Notes: generated from the letters alone by a model not told the origin. Positions 46,944 to 56,415 are shown, counted from the stretch's first letter. The stretch: 64,000 nt of DNA from Clostridia bacterium (GCA_910574835.1 CAJTDE010000001.1:310001-374000); one strand, 5' to 3'. Numbers and translations are program-made.

Positions 46944-48551
46944 TTACCCCGCCAGAATGTATACCAGCACGCCAATCACAAGCACCACCGGCATTGCAAC
47001 GCAGAGAATCTTTTTCATTATCTGACCTTCGCTTCCGGAAATATTGGCCGTAGTCGTCCCGAAGGCAATATTGCTGGGGCTGATACTGCTCCCTACGGAC
47101 GCGCCTGCCGACTGCGCCCCCAGAATATAAGACGCCTCCACATTCAAAAGCTCCGCCGTCGTCTGCTGAAAGTTTCCGAACAGGATATTCGAACTCATAT
47201 TGCTTCCTGTCATAAAGGTTCCCAGAAGTCCCACAAACGGCGCTAAAATCACATAAGCATTACCCAGAACCGTTACAATTCCATTGGCCAGTACTACGGT
47301 CTGTCCCGTGCTGCTCATAAGCTTTGACATCACCACAAGTCCCAGAACAGCAATACTGGAATTGCGCGCCATCATAAGAGATTTAACGAATACATTCTTT
47401 ACTCCGCCCTCCTGAATCCAGCCTTGCTTTTTGTAGTACACCAGACCGGCCAGGGATGCCAGGAGCAAAAACATACTGGCATGGGTAAACAGCTTCAAAG
47501 GGGAGAAGCTCTCCACCGCCTCATTGACAAAGCCATAGCCCGTCTGTGTCTCCGGAAAGGGAATCCCTATTGCAAACTGCCCCAAAAACGCATTTACAGG
47601 CTTAATAAGAAGTACTATCAGCGCCAGAGCGGACAGCAGAAAATAGGGCACGAATGCCTGGAGCAATGTCATATCAGAAGTTTTTCCTTCTGCTTTTTCA
47701 TCCGCCAAAGTGCGATCCATAATCTTACTGTCTTCGATGCTCCACTCCTTCCCGTAGAGCTTTGTCCTTCCCAGCAAAAGAATCACGATCAGAGAAGCGC
47801 AGGCAGGCAGGAAGCATGCCAGGGTTGTATTGATCTGGCTCAAAAGCAGCTCTCCGCCGCCCTGAATCACCGTCATAGCCAAAACGGCAGGCAGTCCCTT
47901 CTTTAACGCCTTTCCTTTTCCATAAAACCAGCAGATGGCAAAGCCAAGCACCGCATTCCAAATCAGGATAAAAAATGCGGTCCAAAAGGCAGTCTGCATA
48001 TACGCCTGACTTCCCGCCTCAAGCCCTGCCGACATTGCCAGGGCGTCCCAGGCAGCTGCCAAAGTTCCGAAGGTATTGCCCCAGGACTGTCCGATAAGAG
48101 GAATGATAACCGCCCACAGAGGCTTTACGCCCAGTCCGATAAGAAGAGGAGCGCCCACTGCCACAGGCACACCGAAGCCTGTGATTCCCTGGAGAAAGCT
48201 TTCAAAAATCCATCCCATTGCCAGCACCAAAAGCAGCTCATTGGGAAGAAGGCTTCTCATTCCGTTGCGGATGACAGCAAAGGCTCCTGCCTCTCTGCTC
48301 ACCTGATACATAAGAATCGCGGTCAAGATCACAAGGAGAATGGGCATAGCGCTCCACGCGCCCTTGCCGCTCTCTACAAGTAAGAGACCTATATTGGCCT
48401 TGTAGAACAAAACACTTGAAATTGCAGTAACTACAAGTCCTGTAACAGCCGCCTTAAAAGCCGGCCAATTGAATCCAATCATAAGTACTAACAGAACAAT
48501 AATCGGCATAAAAGCCATAATCCACATAAATAGCGTTACCGGTATATTCAC
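46944..48551 (-). CDS. LctP-family permease, possibly for oxamate
   Basis: A 535-residue polytopic carrier (about 13 helices) of the lactate permease family. Signature stretches include SFLQGITGFGVPVAVGAPLL, GQSWGNTFGTLAAAWDA and TGSNMSSNILFGN. The start is set at GTG 48551, nine bases after AAGGAG; the frame is open to 48602. The family moves lactate or glycolate. Oxamate is a close lactate analogue and is the end product of the enzyme encoded two genes upstream, so oxamate exchange is a reasonable inference. Confidence 0.88.
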   Translation of the reverse strand: MNIPVTLFMWIMAFMPIIVLLVLMIGFNWPAFKAAVTGLVVTAISSVLFYKANIGLLLVESGKGAWSAMPILLVILTAILMYQVSREAGAFAVIRNGMRSLLPNELLLVLAMGWIFESFLQGITGFGVPVAVGAPLLIGLGVKPLWAVIIPLIGQSWGNTFGTLAAAWDALAMSAGLEAGSQAYMQTAFWTAFFILIWNAVLGFAICWFYGKGKALKKGLPAVLAMTVIQGGGELLLSQINTTLACFLPACASLIVILLLGRTKLYGKEWSIEDSKIMDRTLADEKAEGKTSDMTLLQAFVPYFLLSALALIVLLIKPVNAFLGQFAIGIPFPETQTGYGFVNEAVESFSPLKLFTHASMFLLLASLAGLVYYKKQGWIQEGGVKNVFVKSLMMARNSSIAVLGLVVMSKLMSSTGQTVVLANGIVTVLGNAYVILAPFVGLLGTFMTGSNMSSNILFGNFQQTTAELLNVEASYILGAQSAGASVGSSISPSNIAFGTTTANISGSEGQIMKKILCVAMPVVLVIGVLVYILAG

Positions 48552-48620
48552 TTGATGCATCTCCTTAACAGCCCTGCGGGCAAGCCTTTTGGCCTGCCCC
48601 AAAGCTTCCAGTTGTATTTT

Positions 48621-49556
48621 TTAAACATGAATAACGGTTCCTGTCTCCCCCGCAATTCCCGCCGCCGCTTTATCCAGCAGCGTAATCAGGGTATGACGTC
48701 CTTCCTTTGACTCCGCAAAACGAATTGCCGCCTCGATCTTGGGAAGCATGGAGCCTTTGGCAAACTGCTCCCGGGCAATATATTCCTTTGCCTGAGCTAC
48801 CGTCAGATCGGAAAGCCATTCCTGATTTTCCTTACCGAAATTAATTGCTACTTTCTCCACAGCTGTCAAAATCACCAGATAATCAGCTCCAAGCTGTGCT
48901 GCCAAAAGGCTGCTTGCATTGTCCTTGTCAATGACCGCATTGGCGCCTACAAGCTTGCCATCTATATCAACTACCGGAATCCCGCCTCCTCCGCAGGTGA
49001 TGACGATATGTCCTGCATTGACCAGGGTGCGGATCGTCTCCAGCTCGCGGATTCTCTTTGGCATGGGGGAGGCTACTACGATACGGTAGCCCCTTCCCGC
49101 GTCCTCCATGCATCGAACGCCGTTTGCCTCATTTTCCTCGGCTTCCTCTTTTGTCATAAAGCGTCCGATTGGCTTGGTAGGATTTTCAAAAGCCGGATCA
49201 TCCTTATCTACCTCTACCTGTGACAAGATAGTGGAAACCTTTCCGTCTATTCCTCTCCGATACAGTTCATATTTGATCGCGTTCTGCAGATCGATGCCGA
49301 TATATCCCTGGCTCATGGCCACACTTGTAGGCAGAGGCACCTGCTTATAGTTATCATGCATGACAACCAGGTTATCCATAGCATTCTGAATCATGCCTAC
49401 CTGCGGACCGTTTCCGTGAGTAATAATAATATCCAATCCCTGCTGCTGAAGATCCACAATCACCTTCGCAGTCTTGGCAACCGCTTCTTTCTGTTCCTCT
49501 ACGTCCTTACCCAGTGCGTTTCCGCCCAGGGCAATTACAACCTTTTTCTTTTCCAT
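48621..49556 (-). CDS. allK: Carbamate kinase of the ureide pathway
   Basis: A 311-residue carbamate kinase with VIALGGNAL, THGNGPQVGMI, ITCGGGGIPVV, NADxD-type VIDKDNASSLLA and KVAINFGKEN. It makes ATP from carbamoyl phosphate and ADP. It is 17 bases downstream of the oxamate carbamoyltransferase fusion gene, matching the E. coli allantoin arrangement. It could be called arcC in another context, but no ornithine carbamoyltransferase or arginine deiminase gene is present here. Confidence 0.94.
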   Translation of the reverse strand: MEKKKVVIALGGNALGKDVEEQKEAVAKTAKVIVDLQQQGLDIIITHGNGPQVGMIQNAMDNLVVMHDNYKQVPLPTSVAMSQGYIGIDLQNAIKYELYRRGIDGKVSTILSQVEVDKDDPAFENPTKPIGRFMTKEEAEENEANGVRCMEDAGRGYRIVVASPMPKRIRELETIRTLVNAGHIVITCGGGGIPVVDIDGKLVGANAVIDKDNASSLLAAQLGADYLVILTAVEKVAINFGKENQEWLSDLTVAQAKEYIAREQFAKGSMLPKIEAAIRFAESKEGRHTLITLLDKAAAGIAGETGTVIHV

Positions 49557-49573
49557 AGCGGTCTCCTTTCTAT

Positions 49574-52500
49574 CTATCCCTGAAAGCCCAGCTTCTCTGC
49601 GTAAGCCTTGATTGCTTTTTCAAAGCACTCTACAGGGGGATGAACCGTACCGGCTCCAATCTGGCCGTATCCTGCAATCTTATGGGCAATACCCGTATTG
49701 ATCACCGGCGTGATTCCCTTCTCAACCACAAGCCTTGCGTCAATTCCAAGACAGATTCCCTGGAAATTCCAGGTGGGTACGGTAAAGTTCGGATTCCTGT
49801 CAATCACAATCTCCATCATTTCATTGCTGGTGCGGAGGGCATCCTCATAGCCGCCTGCGCCGACAAATCTTGTAACCGCAGGCGCAGCAATCATAGCCAT
49901 ACCGCCTACGCCAAAGGTCTCCGTAATGGCGCTGTCACCCATATCCGGGCAGGCGTCCTCTCCGTCATAGCCTGTGAAGTACAAGCCCTGGGGCGTATTT
50001 ACCGGACCGGTAAACCATTCGTCTCCCATTCCGGCAATGCGGATACCAAACTCATAACCGTTACGGCACATAGCCGTCACAATGGTTCCGTCCGTTCCCT
50101 TCCGCGCGTCATCCATCACTGCCTTGCTGGTAGCCATCATAATATTCAGGAAGAACTGATCCGTATCTGCCAGGAACTTAATTACATCATAGCGATCCTT
50201 CTCATCCATATCCATTGCAGTAATGATGGGAGCTACCTCCTTTAAGAAGGCTAAGGATGCCGCAATATTTCTCTGGTGGAACTCGTCTCCCATAGCTACG
50301 GCCTTTGCAATCAAGGGATTGATAGCAAGCCCGTTGTCCATAGAGCGAAGAGCCTTGCCAAGGGTAGGTCCGAGGATGTCTCTCATCCAGCGGAGCCGAT
50401 CTACTACCTCCTCGGAATATGCGCCGAAGCGGAGCACTTTACCGATGCCTTCATTCATGGTACAGTAAGCTCTGTTGCCGCCGGTTTCATTTTCCACAAC
50501 GAATACCGCCATATTGGGAGAAGTAATACCGCCCATAGGACCTACCGCATTGCAGTGGTGGCAGGGAATGAAAGTAATCTCGCCGTTCTCCAGCAGCTTT
50601 CTTGCATCTGCTTCATTGTCCGCCCACTCCTCAAAAAGTACTGCGCCTACACAGGAACCCTGCATGGGGTCCGGCATATTCTTATAGTCTACCGGCGGTC
50701 CCGCATGGAGGATCACCTTACCTGCCGCAAGCTCCGGAATCACTTCCTTAGCCCTTACATTGTCCTTAAGCACCGGCTGGCTGGCAACGACTTTTGCGAT
50801 AACCTCGCGGTTCTTTTCCTCTATTCCTTCATAATTTCTCAGGAAATTCAGTACCTTAATCAGCTCTACATTGCCTCCCGCCGGCGGCATCCAATCATAC
50901 TGAACAACCTCGCAGCCAAACTGCTCGCAAACCTCCGCAAAGCTCTTTAAGCCAATGTTGATGATACGGGGTTTCTCTGAAAGAAGCTCACGCAGCTTAT
51001 CGGACGGCGCCGCCTTCTCTGCATCCGCAACCTCTTTGGAGCGGATCTCCTTTACCGGCTCCTCAAAATCTCTTCCGATGGCGCGGATAGCGGTACGGCA
51101 GGCAAGCTTATTGTTCTCACATACGATAACGCCCGCTTCCTTCAGCTTATTCACTGCCTCGTCATAACCCTGATAGTCCGTTCTTGTTCCGCAGACCGTC
51201 GCTACGAAGAATACCTTTCTTCCCTGTGCCTCAGCCTTATCACGAAGCTCTATAATAGAGGGAAGCAGCGCTCCCGCCATGTCTGCATGGGAACCGTAAC
51301 CCAGCATAATGTCAAGGAGGATCACGCCTGTAGATTCGTCGTCCACCGCGCTCTGCATACACTCAATGCGCTTTGCCGGATCAATCATGGGATGGGGCTT
51401 GCCCTGAGTATAAGCGTCATCGCCTAAGTCAACAACCACATTGCCATCCAGCTGAAGCATATAGCCTTCAATGTCTTCCGGGGGCACTTCACAGTTCATG
51501 GCGTCCTTGATCAGCATAGCTGCCTCATTAGCCAGAGTTCCGCCGGAATAATATGCCTTAATGGTCTTGTTATCCTCCGCTTTGAAGAAGGCGGATTCGT
51601 CAATGTCTATCGTCGCTTCCGGAATCTCCACGCCTCTTACCAGGCTGACTGCCAGGCGGGCCGCTTCGTCCAGTGTATATGTATGATAGAAGTTCTCCTC
51701 ATGATAGGTCGGTTTCTCGCCTACAAACAGTGTAACTACCGGCTTGCTGAAGCTGCTGAGTCTTGCGGAGATTTTATCCCTTACTTCCTTTGCAGGCGGC
51801 TTGGAAATGATAATCAGCACCTTAACGGAGTCGTCATCCTCCATAGCGTCAATCATATCCATCATTGTGATTCCGCCGATGGCTGCATTCAGGTCACGTC
51901 CGCCGATACCGATTGCATTTGTCACGCCCTCACCCAAGCGATCAATAATGGTAGTCAGCTCCTGAATACCTGTTCCGGATGCGCCAATGATACCAATAGA
52001 TCCAGGCGCTACCTTATTGGTAAATGCGATGGGCACGCTCTGTATAATTCCCGTTCCGCAGTCCGGCCCCATCAGGCAGAGTCCTTTCTTATGCGCCTTC
52101 TCCTTTAACGCCCGCTCATCCTCAATGGTTACATTATCACTGAACATAAATACGTTTAATCCTTCGTCCAAGGCCCGATCTGCCTCCAGGGCCGCATAGG
52201 CTCCGGGTATGGAAATCACGGCCAGGTTGGCATCCGGCATCTTTTTCAGCGCTTTATCCCAGCTCTTTACGCTCTCGGCTCCCTTCTTTTTATCCGAATC
52301 GGTAGACTGCTTTTTGAAGAACTCCTCTGTCTCAGCCATAATTACATCCAGAAGCCCTTCGTCGTCCACATCTGCAACTACAACCATATCATTTGCCGTA
52401 GCAGACATCAATTCTTCTGTATCAAGGCCGCTCTGCTTGAAGATATCTTTGTTGGCCGGTGTCGCCATCATAATAGAAACCTTTTTCACGCCCTCAATCG

Positions 52501-52576
52501 CGGAGATATGATTTGTAAGGAGCATCAGTACAACTGAATCATGGTAGCTCCCTTTTTGTACAACCGTTCTTAACAT
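49574..52576 (-). CDS. allFG: AllF-AllG fusion: oxamate carbamoyltransferase subunits
   Basis: A 1000-residue protein. Residues 1 to about 580 match AllF/FdrA, a succinyl-CoA-synthetase-like fold (MMATPANKDIF, LMGPDCGTGII, GIIGASGTGIQELTT, DLGDDAYTQGKPHPMIDP, and the terminal INIGLKSFAE...PPAGGN). Residues from about 600 to 1000 match AllG/YlbE (DUF1116: HCNAVGPMGGITSPNM, NETGGNRAYC, MGDEFHQRN). E. coli encodes these as separate genes. With AllH they convert oxalurate and phosphate to oxamate and carbamoyl phosphate. The frame is unbroken through the junction. The ATG 52576 follows AGGAGGAG. Confidence 0.93.
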   Translation of the reverse strand: MLRTVVQKGSYHDSVVLMLLTNHISAIEGVKKVSIMMATPANKDIFKQSGLDTEELMSATANDMVVVADVDDEGLLDVIMAETEEFFKKQSTDSDKKKGAESVKSWDKALKKMPDANLAVISIPGAYAALEADRALDEGLNVFMFSDNVTIEDERALKEKAHKKGLCLMGPDCGTGIIQSVPIAFTNKVAPGSIGIIGASGTGIQELTTIIDRLGEGVTNAIGIGGRDLNAAIGGITMMDMIDAMEDDDSVKVLIIISKPPAKEVRDKISARLSSFSKPVVTLFVGEKPTYHEENFYHTYTLDEAARLAVSLVRGVEIPEATIDIDESAFFKAEDNKTIKAYYSGGTLANEAAMLIKDAMNCEVPPEDIEGYMLQLDGNVVVDLGDDAYTQGKPHPMIDPAKRIECMQSAVDDESTGVILLDIMLGYGSHADMAGALLPSIIELRDKAEAQGRKVFFVATVCGTRTDYQGYDEAVNKLKEAGVIVCENNKLACRTAIRAIGRDFEEPVKEIRSKEVADAEKAAPSDKLRELLSEKPRIINIGLKSFAEVCEQFGCEVVQYDWMPPAGGNVELIKVLNFLRNYEGIEEKNREVIAKVVASQPVLKDNVRAKEVIPELAAGKVILHAGPPVDYKNMPDPMQGSCVGAVLFEEWADNEADARKLLENGEITFIPCHHCNAVGPMGGITSPNMAVFVVENETGGNRAYCTMNEGIGKVLRFGAYSEEVVDRLRWMRDILGPTLGKALRSMDNGLAINPLIAKAVAMGDEFHQRNIAASLAFLKEVAPIITAMDMDEKDRYDVIKFLADTDQFFLNIMMATSKAVMDDARKGTDGTIVTAMCRNGYEFGIRIAGMGDEWFTGPVNTPQGLYFTGYDGEDACPDMGDSAITETFGVGGMAMIAAPAVTRFVGAGGYEDALRTSNEMMEIVIDRNPNFTVPTWNFQGICLGIDARLVVEKGITPVINTGIAHKIAGYGQIGAGTVHPPVECFEKAIKAYAEKLGFQG

Positions 52577-52850
52577 TCTTTTCTCCTCCTGAAATTTTAT
52601 TCTATGCTCTGTATTATACATGCGGTTTTTGTAAATATCATTGTCCATCCCTTCTAATTCCAAAAGAGATTTTTGTCCATTATGAATGGCGTACACAAAA
52701 GCCCTAAAATATCATTGTGCATTTTAGACAATTCAATATAGGCATTTTGTCTGTTTTATATAATGATTTTCCTACTATTTTCCTATAAGCTAAGTATTGA
52801 GTTAGGCACTTAATAGGGGCCGAATAATCAACTTACAGGAGGGATACATA
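52577..52850. promoter_or_regulatory. Divergent regulatory region, allFG / YfcC transporter
   Basis: TATAAT boxes are present on both strands: minus at 52613-52618 for allFG, and plus near 52760 for the transporter, neither with a good -35, which fits activator-dependent promoters. TTGTCCAT occurs at 52641-52648 and 52673-52680, with the related TTGTGCAT near 52715. The same core, TTGTCCAC, recurs upstream of allD (56371). These are candidate PucR-type sites. Confidence 0.5.
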
Positions 52851-54257
52851 ATGTCAAAAGACGCGACACAAAAGAAAAAGCAATCCATGCATCCATTTGT
52901 AATCATTGTTTTAATTCTGCTGGTTGCTGCCGTTGTTTCCAATTTTCTTCCGGCAGGTGAATATCAGAGAGTAGCCGGACCGGACGGAAGGACAATTGTA
53001 GATCCGACCACTTTCCAGTTTATATCAAGAGACGGCTTCAATCTTATGAATATTTTAACTGCCATACCCCGCGGTATTGAGGCAGCCGCCAACGTTGTTG
53101 TTATTACCTTAATGATCGGCGGTGCATTTGGTATCATTAAGAAAACAGGTATGCTGAATCTTGGCGTAAAGAGTTTGGTAAAAACCTTTTCCAATAACAA
53201 AATCGCTATTATTTTTGTACTTTATCCTATATTTGCTGCCATTACCGGATTCATCGGCGTTCCGGAGCTGTGCTTGGTATATATACCTGTACTGATGCCG
53301 CTGCTCTTTTCCCTTGGATTTGACTCCATGACTACGGTAGCTATCTCTCTGTGCTCCACTGCCGCCGGTTTCAGCGCCGCATGGTCCGCACCGGCAACCG
53401 TAGGTCTCGGAGATCAGTTAGCGGAGCTTCCTATGTATTCCGGAATGGGCTTCCGTATCTTAACCGTTGTCATATTGACTGTTACGGCTGCCGTTTACAC
53501 TGCTATTCATGCACGTAAGGTTTTGAAAAACCCGAACCTCAGTCCCGTATATACGGAGGATCAGGAAAACCGCCTGTTATTCAAATCGGACGATGATTCC
53601 GCTGCTGTTTATCCCCGTGTAAAGCTTTCCGGTGTTGTCACAATTTTAATGTTTGTAGGACTGATTGCCGGTGTTATTATCTCCAGCTGGGGATTTGAGG
53701 AGATGGCCGGATACTTCATTGTTATGGGCGTTGCAGCCGGTATTACGGCCGGAATGTCCCTGCGCGACACCTGTGATTCCTTTGAGGCAGGCTTAAAGGA
53801 AATGCTGGTAGGCGCATTGATCTGCGGTATTGCAAGAGGTATTTCCGTTGTACTGACGGATGCCTGCGTTATGGATACCATTATCATGTACCTTGCAAAC
53901 TTTGTATCCGCTCTGCCTTCCAACCTGGCTGCTATCGGAATGTTTATTATCACAAGCCTGTTCAACGGCGTAATCGCCTCCGGAAGCGGAAAAGCCGTGA
54001 TTTCTCTGCCCATTATGATCCCGCTGGCAGATATCACCGGAGTTACACGTCAGACCACACTTCTTGCTTATCAGCTTGGAGACGGCATTACCAATATTCT
54101 CTGGCCGGCTTCCGGATACTTTATGGCAGCTCTGGCTATCGGAAAAATGAACTACAAGAAATGGGTAAAATGGTTCTTCCCACTCTTAATTGTCTGGTTG
54201 GTTGTGGCATGTGTTATGGTCGCTATTGCAAGCGCTATCGGATATGGGCCATTCTAA
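52851..54257 (+). CDS. YfcC/DcuC-like membrane transporter
   Basis: A 468-residue carrier of the YfcC family (ion transporter superfamily) with about 11-12 helices. Typical segments are FLPAGEYQRV, PRGIEAAANVVVITLMIGGAFGII, GFIGVPELCLVYIPVL and SGSGKAVISLPIMIPLAD. Relatives carry peptides, C4-dicarboxylates or short-chain acids. It is divergent from allFG and the only plus-strand gene in the middle of the block, so uptake of allantoate or allantoin is the simplest inference. AGGAGG precedes the ATG. Confidence 0.85.
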   Translation: MSKDATQKKKQSMHPFVIIVLILLVAAVVSNFLPAGEYQRVAGPDGRTIVDPTTFQFISRDGFNLMNILTAIPRGIEAAANVVVITLMIGGAFGIIKKTGMLNLGVKSLVKTFSNNKIAIIFVLYPIFAAITGFIGVPELCLVYIPVLMPLLFSLGFDSMTTVAISLCSTAAGFSAAWSAPATVGLGDQLAELPMYSGMGFRILTVVILTVTAAVYTAIHARKVLKNPNLSPVYTEDQENRLLFKSDDDSAAVYPRVKLSGVVTILMFVGLIAGVIISSWGFEEMAGYFIVMGVAAGITAGMSLRDTCDSFEAGLKEMLVGALICGIARGISVVLTDACVMDTIIMYLANFVSALPSNLAAIGMFIITSLFNGVIASGSGKAVISLPIMIPLADITGVTRQTTLLAYQLGDGITNILWPASGYFMAALAIGKMNYKKWVKWFFPLLIVWLVVACVMVAIASAIGYGPF

Positions 54258-54347
54258 AAAAATATTGCTGCGGAGTATTTGACTGCAAAATAAGGAGACA
54301 GGCTGACAGCCCCGTCTCCTTATTTTTACTTAAGACATTCTGTTTAT

Positions 54348-55205
54348 TCAATGCATAAATACTTTCCGCCTCTGCAGAAGATAGAGTATTCCGCTCAAGG
54401 TATCCATCCCGGAGGAATGACCGATCGCCGAAAAATCTGCCGAAATCTCCTTCCTGTCAGGAAGACGGCTCAGGGAATTGACCGCCTGGCTGAACTGTCC
54501 CTCCAATGCACACCTAAGAAATGCGGCGCTGATCTCATTGGTATCCGCAAGACGCAGTCCGATATCTTCCTTTAACGCCTGCGCAAAGGGGTGCCTGTTT
54601 CCTCCGCATAAAATCAATCCGGCCAATACTCCGCACAAGAAATCATCTCCTCCGGGAGTCAGCCCCAGACCAAGTCCAATCAAACGGCACAGTTCCCCGG
54701 AAGCCGCCTCCCAACAGGACTTTTCCAAAGCTTGGGAAGCTTCCTTAAGACGCTTCCCCGCAACAGCCAAAAACGGAATCTCCTCCGCATCCGGCAAACA
54801 AGAAAAAAGTACGTCAAAGCTTCCCTTATGGCCGGATGACACCACAGCCATAAGAGCATCCTCTAAAAGTACAAGCGACTCCTCCGGAAGCGCTCCCTTA
54901 AGCTTTAAATCCTGCAGGGACGCCGACTCAAAGAAAAAAGTGCAGTCTTTTCCCACGCTTAAAGAATCAGAGGTTACAACTGCCTGTTCTCCGATTTCCA
55001 GCGGCAGAGCAGCCATCCCCTCTTCTGTCAGCGGCAGTATCAGGCTGATAGGCGACAGGGGTGATCCTTCTGCCTGCAAAGCTGCAAGCTGACCCCCAAA
55101 AGAAAGATTGATCGTTTTCCGATAAATAGAATGTACGGTTCCCTGCGTATACCTGCCAAGAAGCCCAAGCACATATCGGGAAGCAGATGTTATAGACAGA
55201 TTCAT
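54348..55205 (-). CDS. allH: AllH, third subunit of oxamate carbamoyltransferase (DUF2877)
   Basis: A 285-residue DUF2877 protein. The family hallmark GLGLGLTPGGDDFLCGVLAG is present at about residues 175-194. In E. coli AllH (YlbF) works with AllF and AllG in oxamate carbamoyltransferase. Here the fused AllFG gene lies 1.8 kb away across the YfcC-type transporter. The ribosome site is AAGGAG. It follows the alpha/beta hydrolase gene by 16 bases, so the two are co-transcribed. Confidence 0.92.
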   Translation of the reverse strand: MNLSITSASRYVLGLLGRYTQGTVHSIYRKTINLSFGGQLAALQAEGSPLSPISLILPLTEEGMAALPLEIGEQAVVTSDSLSVGKDCTFFFESASLQDLKLKGALPEESLVLLEDALMAVVSSGHKGSFDVLFSCLPDAEEIPFLAVAGKRLKEASQALEKSCWEAASGELCRLIGLGLGLTPGGDDFLCGVLAGLILCGGNRHPFAQALKEDIGLRLADTNEISAAFLRCALEGQFSQAVNSLSRLPDRKEISADFSAIGHSSGMDTLSGILYLLQRRKVFMH

Positions 55206-55221
55206 AGAAGCTCCTTTCGTA

Positions 55222-56076
55222 TCAGCCCTGCTGATGCTCCTCTAAAAATGCAAGGGAAGCCTCCAGAAGTTCGGCCGTAAAGGGATTGTCCGGGTCACGG
55301 TCAAAATCATGTACATTGCCGGATTCAATAAAACGCTTTGCCTGATACCTCTCGCAAAGCGCCAGAAATTCTTCGTAGGGAACATCCGTGTCTCCTGTGG
55401 AATGAGCGGCAAAAAGCGGGCATGGAAGCTCTTCGCAGGTGCGCAGAGTAAAATTCAGATAAAAAAACTTCTCACGGCCTTTATATATCAAACGGCTCCA
55501 ATTTCCCGTCTGCCTTGCATAGACATACACGGCATAGTGGGTATCAAGCGTTCCCTCTCCGTGAAGCTTCCCGGGTATGTAATCAAGGCAGGAAGCATCC
55601 ACGGAGGGCAGCGTCTGATAAAAGCTGCTGGGCGTGCGGAACCAATTGTCGCATAAAAATCCATATCCGTAATAAGATAAGATTCCGGCAGGTTTCACCT
55701 TTAACCGGCCGCTTGCCGCAGCAATCAGGCAAAGGTAGGCGCCGGCAGAGCGGCCCCAAAGATAATACGGCAGCTTTGCATCCGTTAATCTGCAGTCCTT
55801 CTCGCAAACACCATTGATGGATTCCCTTACATCCTCCGCAATCTGTTCCAGATCTGCCGCCGGCGCAAGAGGGTAATCAAAGGCTAAGATCTCATAGCCG
55901 GCCCGCGTGAACCACTCCAAATGACCTTGAGGCAGATCCTCCCGGGAACCAAAGATAAGTCCTCCGCCGTGAAAGTAAAGAAGCCTTGCCTTGGGCATAA
56001 TTTCCGAATCCGTATATCTTGTGCACCATTTTTCCCAATCCGGGTGCTCCATATTCCAATTCTGTTTTTGCAGCAT
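55222..56076 (-). CDS. Alpha/beta hydrolase of the HGGG type
   Basis: A 284-residue esterase/amidase-like hydrolase. The oxyanion motif is YFHGGGLIFG, the nucleophile elbow WGRSAGAY, and the acid and base appear in HSTGDTDVP and NVHDFDRD. The substrate is unknown; its place upstream of allH suggests a ureide-pathway role such as hydrolysing an ester or amide intermediate. Its mRNA leader carries two tandem hairpin elements (copies 5 and 6). The ribosome site ATAGGAGG adjoins copy 5. Confidence 0.82.
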   Translation of the reverse strand: MLQKQNWNMEHPDWEKWCTRYTDSEIMPKARLLYFHGGGLIFGSREDLPQGHLEWFTRAGYEILAFDYPLAPAADLEQIAEDVRESINGVCEKDCRLTDAKLPYYLWGRSAGAYLCLIAAASGRLKVKPAGILSYYGYGFLCDNWFRTPSSFYQTLPSVDASCLDYIPGKLHGEGTLDTHYAVYVYARQTGNWSRLIYKGREKFFYLNFTLRTCEELPCPLFAAHSTGDTDVPYEEFLALCERYQAKRFIESGNVHDFDRDPDNPFTAELLEASLAFLEEHQQG

Positions 56077-56097
56077 AAGCCTGCTCCTCCTATTTGT

Positions 56098-56214
56098 AGT
56101 CGCTGCGCGACGGCACTAAAGGGTAAAGTCGCTTCGACGCACCTGTATTGAGAGAAACTTTTATTCGAAAGGGCACTCATAAAAGTTCCTCTCGTGCGCC
56201 TTTGCGACTTTACC
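56098..56214 (-). repeat. Dispersed leader hairpin element, copy 5 (core, 117 bp)
   Basis: A 117-bp core copy in the leader of the alpha/beta hydrolase gene, ending six bases before AGGAGG. The main stem GAACTTTTAT / ATAAAAGTT is intact. Upstream it is joined in tandem to copy 6. The reading frame buried in it continues 118 codons across the hydrolase gene in another frame, which is not a real gene. Confidence 0.92.
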
Positions 56215-56221
56215 TGGTTGT

Positions 56222-56286
56222 AGTCGCTGCGCGACGGCACTAAAGGGTAAAGTCGCTTCGGCGCACCTGTGACTTTACCAGTCAGT
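56222..56286 (-). repeat. Dispersed leader hairpin element, copy 6 (internally deleted)
   Basis: A derivative that keeps both ends (GACTGGTAAAGTC and GCGCAGCGACT in sense) but has lost about 50 bases holding the central stem. The outer stem GGTAAAGTC/GACTTTACC remains. It lies at the predicted start of the hydrolase transcript. Confidence 0.88.
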
Positions 56287-56291
56287 AGATT

Positions 56292-56320
56292 AGTATAGCA
56301 CAGGAAAAATCAACTTTAAA
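56292..56320 (-). promoter_or_regulatory. Promoter of the alpha/beta hydrolase-allH transcript
   Basis: On the minus strand, TTTAAA (56315-56320), 17 bases, TATACT (56292-56297). Transcription would begin near 56285, at the edge of copy 6, so copies 6 and 5 together form the leader. Confidence 0.6.
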
Positions 56321-56386
56321 TAGTCAATTTTTCATATATAATGCATCATAGACAAAAATAATTTGTGTATTTGTCCACAATGGAAA

Positions 56387-56415
56387 TTGAAAAAGGCGAT
56401 TATAATTGGCATAAT
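56387..56415 (+). promoter_or_regulatory. allD promoter with candidate regulator site
   Basis: TTGAAA (56387-56392), 17 bases, CATAAT (56410-56415). TTGTCCAC at 56371-56378 lies just upstream of -35, in the place expected for an activator. The predicted leader of about 215 bases contains the whole of element copy 7. Confidence 0.6.

Noticed and set aside
48621-49556. Arginine deiminase-type arcC role for the carbamate kinase
   Set aside because: No arcA or arcB is present; the gene follows the oxamate carbamoyltransferase fusion, so the ureide role fits better.
55884-56240. 118-residue minus-strand open frame containing MSALSNKSFSQYRC
   Set aside because: It is the buried element frame running on through the alpha/beta hydrolase gene in another frame. 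The downstream part has no conservation signal, and other copies stop early.
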